This document shows positions 1 to 10,838 of a stretch of DNA of 64,000 nucleotides, in pieces. Origin of the DNA: Posidonia oceanica. Lineage: Eukaryota; Streptophyta; Magnoliopsida; Alismatales; Posidoniaceae. The position numbers and the translations under genes were made by a program. The notes below the pieces were generated by a model. That model was not told the DNA's origin, did no database searches, and was given only the letters and a program-made list of their open reading frames with translations. Where the stretch lies: contig JAZBRS010000014.1 in NCBI GenBank assembly GCA_037176725.1, positions 78,722,501 to 78,786,500 of the forward strand, in the 5' to 3' direction. Each line of letters begins with the position of its first letter. The first letter of the stretch is position 1.

Positions 1-3000
1 CTAAAACCAACCCTAAAATAATACGAAATAAATCCTGAAAAATCCTAATTAATATCCTAAGTGTCTAACAAGGGAAATACAATTTTTAAAACAATTTAAA
101 AAAGGTTTAACAAACATTTAATCAAGTGAAAACCAATTAAGAACAAAACCAAAGCTTTAAAACCCTAATCAAGCCCAAAACACATTAATCAACTCAAAAT
201 AACCATTAAAAATCTTAATTAAAATCCTAATCTACAGTACAACTCTTCTAATATTTTATTTATTTTTTAGTTTATTTTTACCTATCTTATTTCCCCATTC
301 TACCCTCTCCTTCTCTCTTACTTTTCTTTTTATTCTTTCTTTTCTTTACTGGGCTCAATTCAGCCCGTTTCCTTTTTTCTTTTATTTCTTCGTTTTTTTT
401 TCTCGGCCCACAGTCCAGCCTTCCCCACCCTTCTTCTTCCTCAATCTTCCTCTGCGTTTTTCTCCGGCCGATTCTCCCGCGAAGCTGCAGCAACAGGATT
501 CCCTCCCCCTTTTAAATTCGAAGCTCCGTCACTTCATTCTACAGCAACTCGCCGCCTCTCCTTCGTCTCAGCAGCTTTTCCGGAGTCGGTCGCCCCGTCC
601 CCTCCGCTGCAGTAACCGCCGGCCGAGTTTGAAATTCTCAGCTCGCGCCCAGCGCGCCAGCAGCCTCTCCTCTACTAGATTTAAGCTTCCCGTCCTTCCT
701 TCAATCGAGGGGAGATCGACCTTCAATTGGCAGTGAGAGCGAGCAAGAGAGAGCAACGAGAGACCACCAGCAAACCAGAGACCAAAATCCGAATTTTCTT
801 TCCTTTCTGTGCGATCTTCCTCCTCCCCTGATCCTCTTCCAATTCCGGAGTGAAAAGAGAGAGGAAAAGAGAGTGTTTGTGAGTTCTGGGCATCCCGGAG
901 AGAAGCCCTCATCAGAGCCCGATCCCTCCATCCAGTCTTCTTCTTTTCTTCTCTGAAAATATCAGCAGAGCATCCTTCTTCCTTTTCCAATCCCCCAACA
1001 CCACTCCAAGCCTCCACACTTCTCCCCATTGCTCCCCCAAGATCACCCAAAACCCAACCATTTCCCAGCCTCATTCTCCGGCCATTCCACCCACTGAAAC
1101 CACCTAAAACCACCCGGAAACACCCTGATCACCAGACCTGCAACCCAGCTCCTTTCTCTCACAATTCCCATCACTCCAGCCCGCAACTCCCCCCCAAACT
1201 TCACCCAGTCACTCACCAGGCCTCCACCTTTCTAAAGCCCCCGGCCTCGAACCCAACCGCTCACCACAGCTTCCATACTCCACCACAAACACTTACACCA
1301 CTCACTGACCAGAAAACCAGCCGACTTCCAATCTCCACCTACAGCCTCCCAAAAAAACAATTCAACCACCCAGAACCACTCCCCGCACCTCCAGCAATCT
1401 CCCGGAACGCTCCATCTAAGCCGACGAGCAGCGGACACCTCCCTCGACCTCCGGCAGCGTCCTCTGAACCCAGAAAAGCCAAAGCGTTACCTGAGCTGCA
1501 GAACTTCGGTCCGATTGATCAGGAGGCACCGGAGGGACGTCCTGAAGAGATCCCAACCTCCGCGGGCAGCCGGCAACGCCTGCAGCAACCAGGCGGCCTC
1601 CACCGGCGACAGCTGAAGTCACTGACGTCGGGGGAGCGACTCAGGCGCGGGAAAAGGTAATCACTGCTTCCCCTAGCTTCCTCTCCTTCTTCTCTTGCTT
1701 CCCCAGCCTTTAGAATAGGCTTTCCGGACCTCCTGCTCCGTCTTCAGCTCGCCGGACAGTCCTCCTTCTCCGGCGCCGGCTGCTTTTCCTCCGGACATTC
1801 CGACCAGCAGAGCGAGTTCCAGTCGACCCCCGGAGCTCCGGACGACCGCCGACGCTGCTCTCCGCCTTCCCGCGCATCCTCAGCCTCCCCTGTCGACGGC
1901 ATGAACTCTGGAAGCTTCGTGCTACAGTGATCGTCGCCGTCGACGATCAACACTGTTCACTTATTTTTCAGTTTATATAGTTTTAGGGTAAATATTGCAT
2001 GTCTGTCCTAAGTTTCCTCATTTTTGCATTCCAGTCCTTATTTCGTTTATTCTGCTTGATTTTTAATTAAATACTTTGCTAAATTGCACGATCTGTTTAT
2101 GTTTTTCAATATTTGCAAGTAGATCCATTTACTGTGCTGTGCTGTTATGATATTTTGCAGTTTAGTCCTCCTGTTTTCCTTTTTTGCATTTAAGTCCTGT
2201 ACCAAGTCAATTCATTTATTTACTCATATTTTACCATACTGTATTGCATCCTGGCCCCTCGCATGTTTTTATTTTTGCATTTAAGTCCCATGCATTGTTA
2301 GAACTTGGGATTATTTTTTATTTTTCCATACTGCATTGCATTCCAAGCCCCTGCATTTTTCTATTTTTGCATTTAAGTCCATGCACTGTAGAAACTTAGG
2401 TTCTGATTTTTATTTTTGGTTAATGCATTGCATATTTGCCCCTCTACTTTATCATATTTGCAGTTAGGTCCATTTTAAATGGACAGTAACTGTGCTGCAT
2501 GCATTTTAACTTACTGCATTGCATTTTTAACCCCATATTTTCCAGAAATTGCACTGTGGTCCAGTCATTTAATTTTCAGAGCATATTTTCCATACTAAAT
2601 TGCATTTCCAACCCCTGCATGATTTCAAAATCACACTTAGGTCCCTGCATGCTTTAAAAATCATGTGAAAAGACCATTTTGCCCCTAGATTGCATTTTAG
2701 CCCCTATGCCTACCAAATTTCATACAGACCTTCCACTAGTACCCCCAGACTCCCCAGGACCTTGTTTTCTGGAAAATTTGCATTTTAGACCCTAGATTTT
2801 TTCAAAATTGCACTCTGACCCCTTTTGGTTTCAAAATCTCTTTCAAAGCATACCTTCTTTTCAAAACACCTTTCTGAGCCTAGTTTTTTTTTGCCAAATA
2901 GATCTTTGTCTTCCCCTGTTTTCAAAATCCTCCCTGGGACCCTGTTTTCTGGGAATTTTGCACTTTTATCCCCTCTTCTTTTTCAAGATGCTTTCTGAAC

Positions 3001-3774
3001 TCCTGGTTTTTCTCAAATTACTTCTCTTTGCTTTTCTTGCTTTTGCATGCATCCTGCACTCATTTAGTCTTGCATTTTAGCATCTCCCTACACACACTAG
3101 CACTTCTAGCTCCCTTTCACTTGGGAGGACCTTTTTGCACATCCCTAGGACCTCCTGAACACCTAGATCTGTTCTTCTCCTCTATTCTGGCCCTTCTGCC
3201 TTGGAGCTGCGATATCTTCCAATCCGGCCGTTGGATCTTCTCAAGTGAGCTGCCCAAGCGACCGCAGCGAAGCGCTCTTCAGTATAGACCAGACAGATTT
3301 CAGATCAGGCTCCCGGATTTCCTGGTATGTCCTCCTGAACCCCTGCATTGCATTCATTTGCATGGCATTTGCACAGTTTTCCTTGTTTTCGCTTTCTGTC
3401 TCTTTGAGCATGTAGAATAGGACTTCCCCTTTCTGCTTGTCTATTCAAATCCTCATTTCGCGTTTCTCTGTGTGTTTCGTGCTGCGTTCTCCCTGGATTT
3501 GCCACTTTATGTGACTTTCTTCCCCTTTTTCCACGATCCGATCGCATCGCGAGCTTTGGGCAGCATGCGAGACACACCGTGGAACGGTTTAGTGGGAAAC
3601 AGTCGCAAAGAGATGGTAATCCCTCCATTTGCCCCTTCTCCCCTCAGTAGGTCTTCACACCTACTCTGAGCGGCCCTAAACAGCGTTTGTTCTTATACAT
3701 ACGTTGTCTTGCCTCCCCTTCGACCCCTTTTAATCTCTTTCTGCATCCTCGCATTTGCATGGCTTTTTCGAGGT

Positions 3775-4085
3775 TTTTGCTTCGCTGTTTTGGCACCGTT
3801 TCGCGTGCCCGCCCTCGTTTTCGCTCCGTTTTGCGTGCCCATCTGTTTTCTTGTCTCGTTTTGCGCACTGTCTTGCCTTCTCGTTCGTTTTGCGTGCCGG
3901 TTTTATTCCTTCAACCCGTTTTGCATACCATTCTGTTTTCTCGTCCTGTTTTGCGAACCTTCTTGCTCTCTTATCTCGTTTTGCGTGCTGCTTTGTTTTC
4001 CGCTCGTTTTGCGTGACGGTTTCGCTCTTTTGCATCGTTTTGCGTGCGTTGCTCATTTCTCGCCTAGTTTTGCGTGTTTTACGCC
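3775..4085 (+). repeat. Degenerate ~30-bp minisatellite inside LTR
   Basis: Tandem units are centred on CGTTTTGCGTGC followed by a TTCTCGC-like spacer, period near 30 bp, with substitutions and indels. The same array recurs at the matching place in the other LTR copies (25918-26443, 29535-29785, 45690-45960), with different copy number. Because 30 is a multiple of three it generates long meaningless ORFs in several frames. Confidence 0.8.
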
Positions 4086-4389
4086 GTTTTCCCTTACATG
4101 TCGATTGCATTGCATGGTTTTCTCGCTGTTTCGTTTTCTCGCTTGCATTTGCATATAGGGCTGTGATGCTTACTGCCTGGAGTTCTCACGAGCTAGGTTA
4201 CGCCTGGTTCGGAACACAGACAGCGCAGCTGAGCACTTAGAGAGCACGTTTACTTCCTTGCATTGTTTCTCCCCACTTAGAGCACTCCTTGAGCATTCAT
4301 TTAGGCATTCATAGGCACATAGGCATTCAATCCTGCATCTTTCTGCGTATGCGAGCGTAAGCCTAGAAAGACCGATTTTCGGGCATGTC

Positions 4390-4436
4390 GGGGGTGCCTA
4401 ATACCTTCCCCGCACGTAACAGGAGTCCTTACCCTG
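4390..4436 (+). other. Conserved LTR block with GGGGGTG/CACCTTCCCC hairpin
   Basis: The block GGGGGTGCCTAATACCTTCC, then CCGCACGTAACAGGAGTCC, is nearly identical in every full-length LTR here (around 26740-26790, 30080-30125 and 45340-45385). It can fold with GGGG against CCCC and GTG against CAC. From general knowledge, a similar CG-rich 'GGTGCTAACACCTTCCCC' block is common near the 3' part of Tat-group LTRs in many plants. Its role (R/U5 structure or 3' end processing) is inference. Confidence 0.45.
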
Positions 4437-4607
4437 TCTTTTGGCCCGCAATGACCGTACCGCCCTTATCCTAGGCTAGAGTCATCTCATTTGCATGTAT
4501 TTGCATCTGTTTCCCTTTGCATTGCATTGCTTTGCATTTCTTGCTTGGTTTTGCGCGTTAATTCACGCATTCCCCCAGTTTTCCTCGTCTTCCGTTAATA
4601 GACGTGG

Positions 4608-4616
4608 TGGCGACTC
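4608..4616 (+). other. PBS-like TGGCGACTC motif inside the LTR
   Basis: TGGCGACTC begins with TGG, as expected for a complement to a tRNA CCA 3' end. It lies 113 bases before the LTR end. It recurs at 26958-26966, 30301-30309 (TGGTGACTC) and 45155-45163 (minus). Tat-group elements often use a primer site beginning TGGCGACTC. However, all LTR copies share sequence well past it to CTACA, so here it is inside the LTR and not the functional primer site. Confidence 0.4.
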
Positions 4617-4730
4617 TGATTTATCTTTTCCTTTTTCTCCTCGATTTTAAGTGTTTTTCGAGTTAAGCCTCTTCCTCGGATCTCAATCGCCGCTAAATAG
4701 CGAGCCTGGTTCCGATCAGGATCGCTACAG

Positions 4731-5640
4731 CCACCGGAGGAGGACTGGGTCTGCGTTGAGGACTACTACTCGGACGAGGAACAGTCGGGCACAACAGGGG
4801 CAGTTCAGACTTGCAGCGAAAGCCAGCCCAATGCAACAGCACATCAGTCGGTTTATCTGGTCACTCCTTCCACAGATCATGAAGCAGCAGACTTGACAGA
4901 ACCCTTGGCAGACTTGGCAGTCTTCGATTCTCCTGCAGTCATGTCAGCAATACCAGCGCCAGTTCAAGCACAGTCAGTCAGTTCGCATGCAACCCTTGTC
5001 GCATCAGTGCAACTACCACCTTCGCAGAAAGGTCAAACGCTGAGTTCAGTCTGCAGCACTGCTCAGCCCTTTTCAGAGGCCGCATCACAGGCAACACAGC
5101 CAGCTCAACCAGTCGTGCACCCCCTTGCCGCAGACCGGCAACTTTCATGGCCAGATCCTATGGTATCGGAGGCCGAGCTCTCGTCGTCATCACCAGTCAC
5201 GGAGAACCAGCTGAGCATCGCGGTCTCCCGGCCCTCGGGCCTTCAAGAGAGCACCTCTGCCCATCCTCTGACAGCAGCAGTCACTCTGGCAGCATACCCA
5301 TCTGCAATCCCTCTGACTAGACCATCTGGGTCTCCCTTGCCGGGACAGTCGCAATCAAGCGCGCCCGTGAGTCAGAAGATACAAGTACCAGAGACAGTAA
5401 TCCAACTCGCAGCCGAGCCAGTGCCTCAGGCCCTCGGCGCCTACTATGTCGATTCACCCTCAGATGAGGAAGAACGAGGGGCGATAGAAGCCCAAGTCGA
5501 TTCATGGATGTCTGATCTAGAGCTGCTTTACCAAGAACAGCTCGAATCCATAATAGAAGACTTGGCACGACACCAAGCCGCAGAAAGGAAAGGAAAAGCC
5601 GTGGTTACGGATCCTCCTCTGCGAGAGAACTCCACCTCCA
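4731..5640 (+). pseudogene. Element A protease-RT linker, 5'-truncated and frameshifted
   Basis: Open from 4731, just after the LTR end, and homologous to the linker between protease and RT in element B (motifs DWVC-EDYYSDEEQ, then Ser/Ala/Pro/Gln-rich low complexity, then AYYVDSPSDEEE and an acidic helical stretch ending ERKGKAVVTDPPL). There is no start codon of its own: gag and protease, which precede this point in B, are missing. At about 5638-5641 two bases are missing relative to B (TCCATTGG against TCTATCATGG), so the frame closes and the true continuation is in the frame opening at 5641. The low-complexity linker has no known enzymatic role. Confidence is high for homology to B and low for any function. 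Confidence 0.82.
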
Positions 5641-8600
5641 TTGGTCCTAGGAGAAAGCTCAGTGGTGTCGGATTCCCTCAGACCCGACGAGCTCATTACT
5701 CTTCAAACCGAGGGTGGGTCCAGATGGCTTGTACAGCATATGCCTTCCACAAGTACATTGGCAGATTCAAGAGAAGAGACACCAGCGGGTCGCACAGCAG
5801 TAGTAACAGAGCAAAGAGCAGAGTCAGTGACAGAGTTGTCGGAAGTTTCAGTGGCAGAGTCATCAGCAGCATCAGTCCCAGGGTCAGCAGGGCCTCCAGT
5901 AGTGTCAGCAGAACATGCAGCAGTGTCATCAGCAGCAGAGCAGACGGGAGAAGTGGTCAGAGCAGAGGTCGCACACCGAAGATACAGAAACACTCGGGTA
6001 GGCGTGACCGTCCTGAGGCGTCACCAGGGCCAAGAAGCAGAACTCCTACACTCCTTCGATGTGACAAACCCCACTTTCGAAAAGGAGATTCTCTCGGAAC
6101 TTGTTGCGTACGGAAAGGAGGATAGTACAGGCGAGGATGAGAATGATGACCCGTCGCCCGAGTTCCGGCCCTATGACGACGACCCAGAAAGTCCCAATCT
6201 GCATGTTGAGGAGGAAACAGAGACTATTAACCTCGGCACAGTTGAAGAAACCAAAGAAGTTCGCATCAGTGCCCTGCTATCACCACAAGTCAGGATAGAG
6301 TTCATCGCATTCCTGAGGGAGTATGCGGATGTCTTCGCCTGGACTTATGAAGACATGGTCGGCCTGGATGTCGAAATAGTGGTCCATAACCTACCCTTGA
6401 AGCCAGATGCCAAGCCAGTAAAGCAGAAACTGAGAAGATGGCGACCACAGTGGCTGCTCATGATCAAGGAAGAAATAATGAAGCAGCTTGATGTTAACTT
6501 TTTAAAGGTCGTCCTTTACCCTGAATGGCTTGCAAACATCGTGCCAGTACCCAAGAAGGACAGCCGGATCCGGGTATGTATCGACTACAGGGACCTGAAC
6601 AAGGCGAGTCCCAAGGACGACTTCCCATTGCCTCACATTGACGTCCTGGTCGACAATACCGTAGGCCACAAGATGCTATCCTTTATGGACGGCTTCTCCG
6701 GCTATAATCAGATCAAGATGGCAGAAGAAGACATGGAAAAAACTTCGTTCATCACCCCCTGGGGGGTTTTCTGTTATCAGGTTATGCCGTTTGGGTTGAA
6801 GAATGCTGGCGCGACATATCAGAGGGCCATGACCACACTTTTCCACGACCTCATGCACCAAGAAGTGGAGGTCTATGTAGACGACATGATCGCGAAGACC
6901 AAGGAGCCTGAGGATCACCTTGCTTGCCTAAAGAAGCTCTTTGACCGTCTGAGGAAATACAGACTGAGGCTTAACCCCAATAAGTGCGTATTTGGGGTTT
7001 CATCTGGCAAACTGCTCGGCTACATTGTTAGCCAAAGGGGAATTGAAGTGGACCCGATGAAAGCTAAAGCCATCATGGAGATGCCACCCCCTAGAACCGA
7101 GAAGGAGGTTCGAGGCCTACTTGGGCGTTTACAGTATATCAGCCGCTTCATTGCACAGCTCACGCCCATCTGCGAGCCCATCTTCAAACTCCTGAGGAAG
7201 AATGCGCAAATCGACTGGAATGAAGAATGTCAAGCCGCATTTGAGAAGATCAAGCAGCTGCTGGTCAAACCCCCCGTCTTGGTCCCTCCCACACCAGGAA
7301 GGCCTCTGCTCCTCTATCTCTCAACCACACAGCATTCCATGGGTGCCGTCCTGGGCCAACACGATGAATCTGGCAGGAAGGAGCGCGCCATCTACTACCT
7401 GAGCAAAAAGTTCAATGAATGTGAAGCCAGGTACAGCATGATGGAGAAAACCTATTTGTCCCTTGTCTGGGCCGCACAGAAACTGAGACACTATATGATG
7501 GCATACCCAGTTCAGCTTTTGTGCCGTCATGACCCCATCAAGTTCCTCTTCCAAAAGCCGGCACTGGTGGGCAGATGTGTCAAGTGGCAGGTGTTGTTGT
7601 CCCAATATGACATCACTTTTGTCACACAGAGATCTATGAAGGGCCAAGCTATGGCGGATCACCTCGCGGATTTCCCTCTGCCTGAGTATCAACCCCTCCA
7701 TACGCAGTTCCCTGACGAGGACATTCTTTTTGCGACGGAGGACTCAGAAGAGAAAGACCCTGAAGAGCAAGAGCAGTGGCGGTTGTACTTCGACGGCGCC
7801 GTCAATAAGAAGGGTCGGGGCATAGGCGCGGTGCTGACCACACCTCATGGACAGATGATTCCTTTTGCGAGGAAGCTGACTTTCGCATGTACGAACAATG
7901 AAGCAGAATACGAAGCATGCATCCTGGGTTTGAAAGTCGCCCTCGAACACAAAGCGCAGAAGTTGCACGTGCACGGTGATGCCATGTTGGTGATCTCTCA
8001 GGTGAATGGCAACTGGAAGACAAAAGACCCCAAGCTCGTGCCATATCACGAATGTCTGCTGAGGCTGATAGAAGAGTTCAAGAGCATTGATTTCACATAC
8101 ATGAACAGGGCAAAGAATGCGTATGCAGACGCGTTAGCGACCCTGGCTTCTTGGCTCAGCATACCAGAGAACAGCATGGTGGATGTGTCAGTCACCTGCA
8201 TAGAGGAGCCTGCCCATTGTATGAATATAGAGGAAGCAGATCCGACAGCGGAGCAGCCATGGTATCGTGATATCAAAGCATTCTTGGAGTCCGGCAGCCT
8301 CCCACCTGGCACCACTGCAGAAGATAGGAGAACTTTGGCGCGTCTGGCATCAAAGTATGTACTGGGGGCTGGGCAGTTATACAGAAGATCGTACAACCAG
8401 ATGCTATTACGCTGCTTGGACAAACCTGAGGCTGACACCTTGATGCTTCAAGTGCATGCAGGGACCTGTGGCCCGCACATGAACGGTGTCCTCTTAGCCA
8501 AAAAGATCATGCTCCAAGGATATTTCTGGCAAACCATGGAAGCGGACTGCTGTCGTTTCGTGCGTAAATGCCACAACTGCCAGATCCATGGCAATTTCAT

Positions 8601-9501
8601 CAAGGCCCCCCCTCATCAGCTGCACAACATGTCCTCGCCATGGCCTTTCTCCACTTGGGGGATCGACGTCGTTGGCGCAATACACCCTGCTGCTTCAAAC
8701 GGCCATCGCTTCGTCATGGTGGCAATAGACTACTTCACTAAGTGGGTAGAAGCAGCTTCTTACAGGACGGTCACCGCAGTGGCGACTGAAAAGTTCATCA
8801 GGAACAACATCATTGCCCGGTACGGGGTCCCTCACTCCATCATCTCTGACAATGGCACGAACTTCATTGCCAAAAGAACTGAGGAGTTCCTACAGAATTT
8901 CAGAATCAAGCATCACCGCTCCTCACCATATCGGCCTCAGATGAATGGAGCAGTGGAGTCTGCCAACAAGAACATCATCAAGATCATGAAGAAGATGGCA
9001 GAAACCCACAAGGATTGGCACGACAAGCTCCCGTACGCACTCTGGGCGTACAGGACATCAATCCGGACCTCGACAGGAGCCACCCCGTACTCGCTGGTGT
9101 ACGGCATGGAGGCGGTATTGCCTGTTGAAGTGGAAATCCCCTCACTGCGGATCTTGCGAGAAGCTGAGTTGGAAGAGGCAGAATGGGTCGAAGACCACTG
9201 CGTCCAACTGAACCTGATTGATGAGCACAGACTACAAGCCATGCACAATGCCCATTGTTATCAGAAGCGAATGGCTAGAGCATTCTTGAAGAAAGTCCGG
9301 CCCAGAAGCTTCCAGCCTGGAGATCTTGTTCTACGTGCCATTCATCTACCGGACGGTCGAGGCAAATTCCGACCTAACTGGCGCGGACCCTTTGTAGTTA
9401 AGCAGATCTTCTCAGGTGGCGCAGTAACTCTTGAGGACATGGACCAGGTCGAGCAGTCCGAGCCGGTCAACATGTGCTACCTCAAGAAGTACTATCAGTA
9501 G
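5641..9501 (+). CDS. pol: Element A Pol: linker, RT, RNase H, archaeal-type RNase H, integrase
   Basis: 1286 codons. The true N-terminal continuation is the upstream frame; the first codon here is TTG after a 2-base deletion, so the start is arbitrary. Reverse transcriptase spans roughly residues 280-500, with IDYRDLNKASPKDDFPLP, MPFGLKNAGATYQRAM and the YVDDM catalytic box near residue 411. A first RNase H (about 550-680) has lost its first Asp (LYLSTTQHS) and looks inactive. A second, archaeal-type RNase H (about 713-840) keeps Asp in LYFDGAVN, Glu in NNEAEYEA, and Asp in VHGDAM and AYADALA. Integrase has the HHCC end (CHNCQ, about 977) and DDE residues in GIDVVGA (~1007), SDNGTNF (~1069) and GAVESANK (~1105). 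The C-terminal tail is LPDGRGKFRPNWRGPF. No stop interrupts it. The dual RNase H is diagnostic of the Tat lineage. No chromodomain is seen. Confidence 0.95.
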   Translation: MVLGESSVVSDSLRPDELITLQTEGGSRWLVQHMPSTSTLADSREETPAGRTAVVTEQRAESVTELSEVSVAESSAASVPGSAGPPVVSAEHAAVSSAAEQTGEVVRAEVAHRRYRNTRVGVTVLRRHQGQEAELLHSFDVTNPTFEKEILSELVAYGKEDSTGEDENDDPSPEFRPYDDDPESPNLHVEEETETINLGTVEETKEVRISALLSPQVRIEFIAFLREYADVFAWTYEDMVGLDVEIVVHNLPLKPDAKPVKQKLRRWRPQWLLMIKEEIMKQLDVNFLKVVLYPEWLANIVPVPKKDSRIRVCIDYRDLNKASPKDDFPLPHIDVLVDNTVGHKMLSFMDGFSGYNQIKMAEEDMEKTSFITPWGVFCYQVMPFGLKNAGATYQRAMTTLFHDLMHQEVEVYVDDMIAKTKEPEDHLACLKKLFDRLRKYRLRLNPNKCVFGVSSGKLLGYIVSQRGIEVDPMKAKAIMEMPPPRTEKEVRGLLGRLQYISRFIAQLTPICEPIFKLLRKNAQIDWNEECQAAFEKIKQLLVKPPVLVPPTPGRPLLLYLSTTQHSMGAVLGQHDESGRKERAIYYLSKKFNECEARYSMMEKTYLSLVWAAQKLRHYMMAYPVQLLCRHDPIKFLFQKPALVGRCVKWQVLLSQYDITFVTQRSMKGQAMADHLADFPLPEYQPLHTQFPDEDILFATEDSEEKDPEEQEQWRLYFDGAVNKKGRGIGAVLTTPHGQMIPFARKLTFACTNNEAEYEACILGLKVALEHKAQKLHVHGDAMLVISQVNGNWKTKDPKLVPYHECLLRLIEEFKSIDFTYMNRAKNAYADALATLASWLSIPENSMVDVSVTCIEEPAHCMNIEEADPTAEQPWYRDIKAFLESGSLPPGTTAEDRRTLARLASKYVLGAGQLYRRSYNQMLLRCLDKPEADTLMLQVHAGTCGPHMNGVLLAKKIMLQGYFWQTMEADCCRFVRKCHNCQIHGNFIKAPPHQLHNMSSPWPFSTWGIDVVGAIHPAASNGHRFVMVAIDYFTKWVEAASYRTVTAVATEKFIRNNIIARYGVPHSIISDNGTNFIAKRTEEFLQNFRIKHHRSSPYRPQMNGAVESANKNIIKIMKKMAETHKDWHDKLPYALWAYRTSIRTSTGATPYSLVYGMEAVLPVEVEIPSLRILREAELEEAEWVEDHCVQLNLIDEHRLQAMHNAHCYQKRMARAFLKKVRPRSFQPGDLVLRAIHLPDGRGKFRPNWRGPFVVKQIFSGGAVTLEDMDQVEQSEPVNMCYLKKYYQ

Positions 9502-10838
9502 CTGGGAGTAGCCATTGCGAATTCTTCCTCCCATTTGTCGTGTTCTCGCCACTTGCATGTCTTCGTATCTCTTTTCGCCCTGTCTCCTCCGTACTTCACT
9601 TCATCCACTCTCTTGCATTTCCTGACATCGCAACACTCCCATGCATCCCTCCGCTCATCCCGTTCACATTCTCCATCAAATCATACAATGCATGCTGCCC
9701 GGTGATGAAAACCGGAGGTGCTTGCCTGCTATGAAAGGAGTCTCCCGACCTCACCCGATACTACTTAGATGTCTTGACTAGTGAGGGAGCCACCACTCAA
9801 TGAGAGCGGGCGAAATGCCCAAACCCCTAAGGACTTACACCCTTTAGAAGAGTGCTAGGTGTTAGTCGGAAAGTAGTACATATCCCAGCCTAGATGTGCG
9901 AAAAAAGAGAGAGAAAGAGAGAGAGCTAAAAGTCTGTGCCCGAGAGACCCTAACACCCATCTCCCCTGGGGGAGGGGACAGCGGAAACCTGCAAGCCCAA
10001 AAAAAAAAGGAAAGGAAAATGAAAAAGAAAAAAGGAACGAAAAAAAAAGAAAAAAGAGAATGATAGAAAAGAAAAGGGAGGGAGACAAAGGCCCCATTCC
10101 CACAAAAGCAAAAAGCAAAAAGGAAAAAAAGGAAGAGAATAAGGGCAGGCCGCGTAACCCCGCACCTCTCACCTACCCCCAGAAAAGAGTCAAAGCCCAG
10201 GTCGAGTCCTCCTTGCTTCCAAAATAGGAATGAGGAGAGCTCTGCACACCGACATTAAAAAAAAAAAGAGAAGAAAGAGGTAGGAGTGAGTGTAAGTCCT
10301 TGAGAGTTTGACATGGAGCCCGTCCTCTCTACACCACCACCAAACATCACCAACACCCCTTCCTCGAGTGCCACCAACAAGTTAGGAGTCTGAGTAGAGT
10401 CCGGTGAGTTAAGGACCGCTCCCTTTCCATACAGCAGGCACCAAAGCACTCCGATACTGAGGGCAAACTACACCAAATCACGTGCATCTGCATTTTCCAG
10501 TCATCTCCACCCTCTCTGATCATCCTATTCCGCAAAGGCTCACTCCAGTGCTGAGACAGTACCTCTGCTTAGCATGCGTTGGCACCGTTAGGCTGCGACA
10601 ACCCGGGGTTCCCGACAGTCCCCGCCACATCAACAGAATGCCCTTATGCTTATACATGTTCAATTGCCATAGTCTGAATGTTTACTGCTAAATGTGTTGC
10701 ACCTATTTCGACCAGTTTCAGAATCTGCTTTCCTATGATGGTTTTGTGCCTATATGAGCTCTGATAATTCACAGTCTTGGCAACAGGTATCTGAAGACTC
10801 TTGTAACGGCCGTCTGCCCACATCCTGCAGTCTGTGCA
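9502..10838 (+). other. Element A spacer between pol and 3' ORF
   Basis: No credible ORF. It holds a purine-rich tract (about 9899-10150, A/G runs) matched in B by the complementary pyrimidine tract on the plus strand at 56430-56760. Possible splice acceptors such as TCCTGCAG (about 10824-10831) lie just before the 3' ORF start. Expression of the 3' ORF through splicing is possible but not shown. Confidence 0.5.

Larger units (their letters stand above)
1..4729 (+). repeat. 5' LTR of element A, left end outside the window
   Basis: The sequence runs parallel to the last ~4.65 kb of the complete 5960 bp LTR of element B (45038-50997, reverse complement), so about 1.3 kb lies to the left of the window. 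It ends GGATCGCTACA at 4729; the same end occurs in the copies ending at 27133 and 30423 and in B at 45038. The first ~300 bases are AT-rich. A TATA-like box equivalent at about 678-686 reads GATTTAAGC (degenerate). A degenerate 30-bp minisatellite around CGTTTTGCGTGC lies at about 3775-4085. Many short ORFs here are repeat artefacts. Confidence 0.88.

Noticed and set aside
568..1113. 181-codon minus-strand ORF in the 5' LTR
   Set aside because: Non-coding LTR promoter region; no homologous frame is preserved in unit 4 or the B LTR.
4893..6125. 410-codon plus-strand frame read to its end as one protein
   Set aside because: Only the part up to ~5640 matches the linker of B. Beyond that it is the wrong frame of the same Ser/Ala-rich linker, with the true frame opening at 5641.
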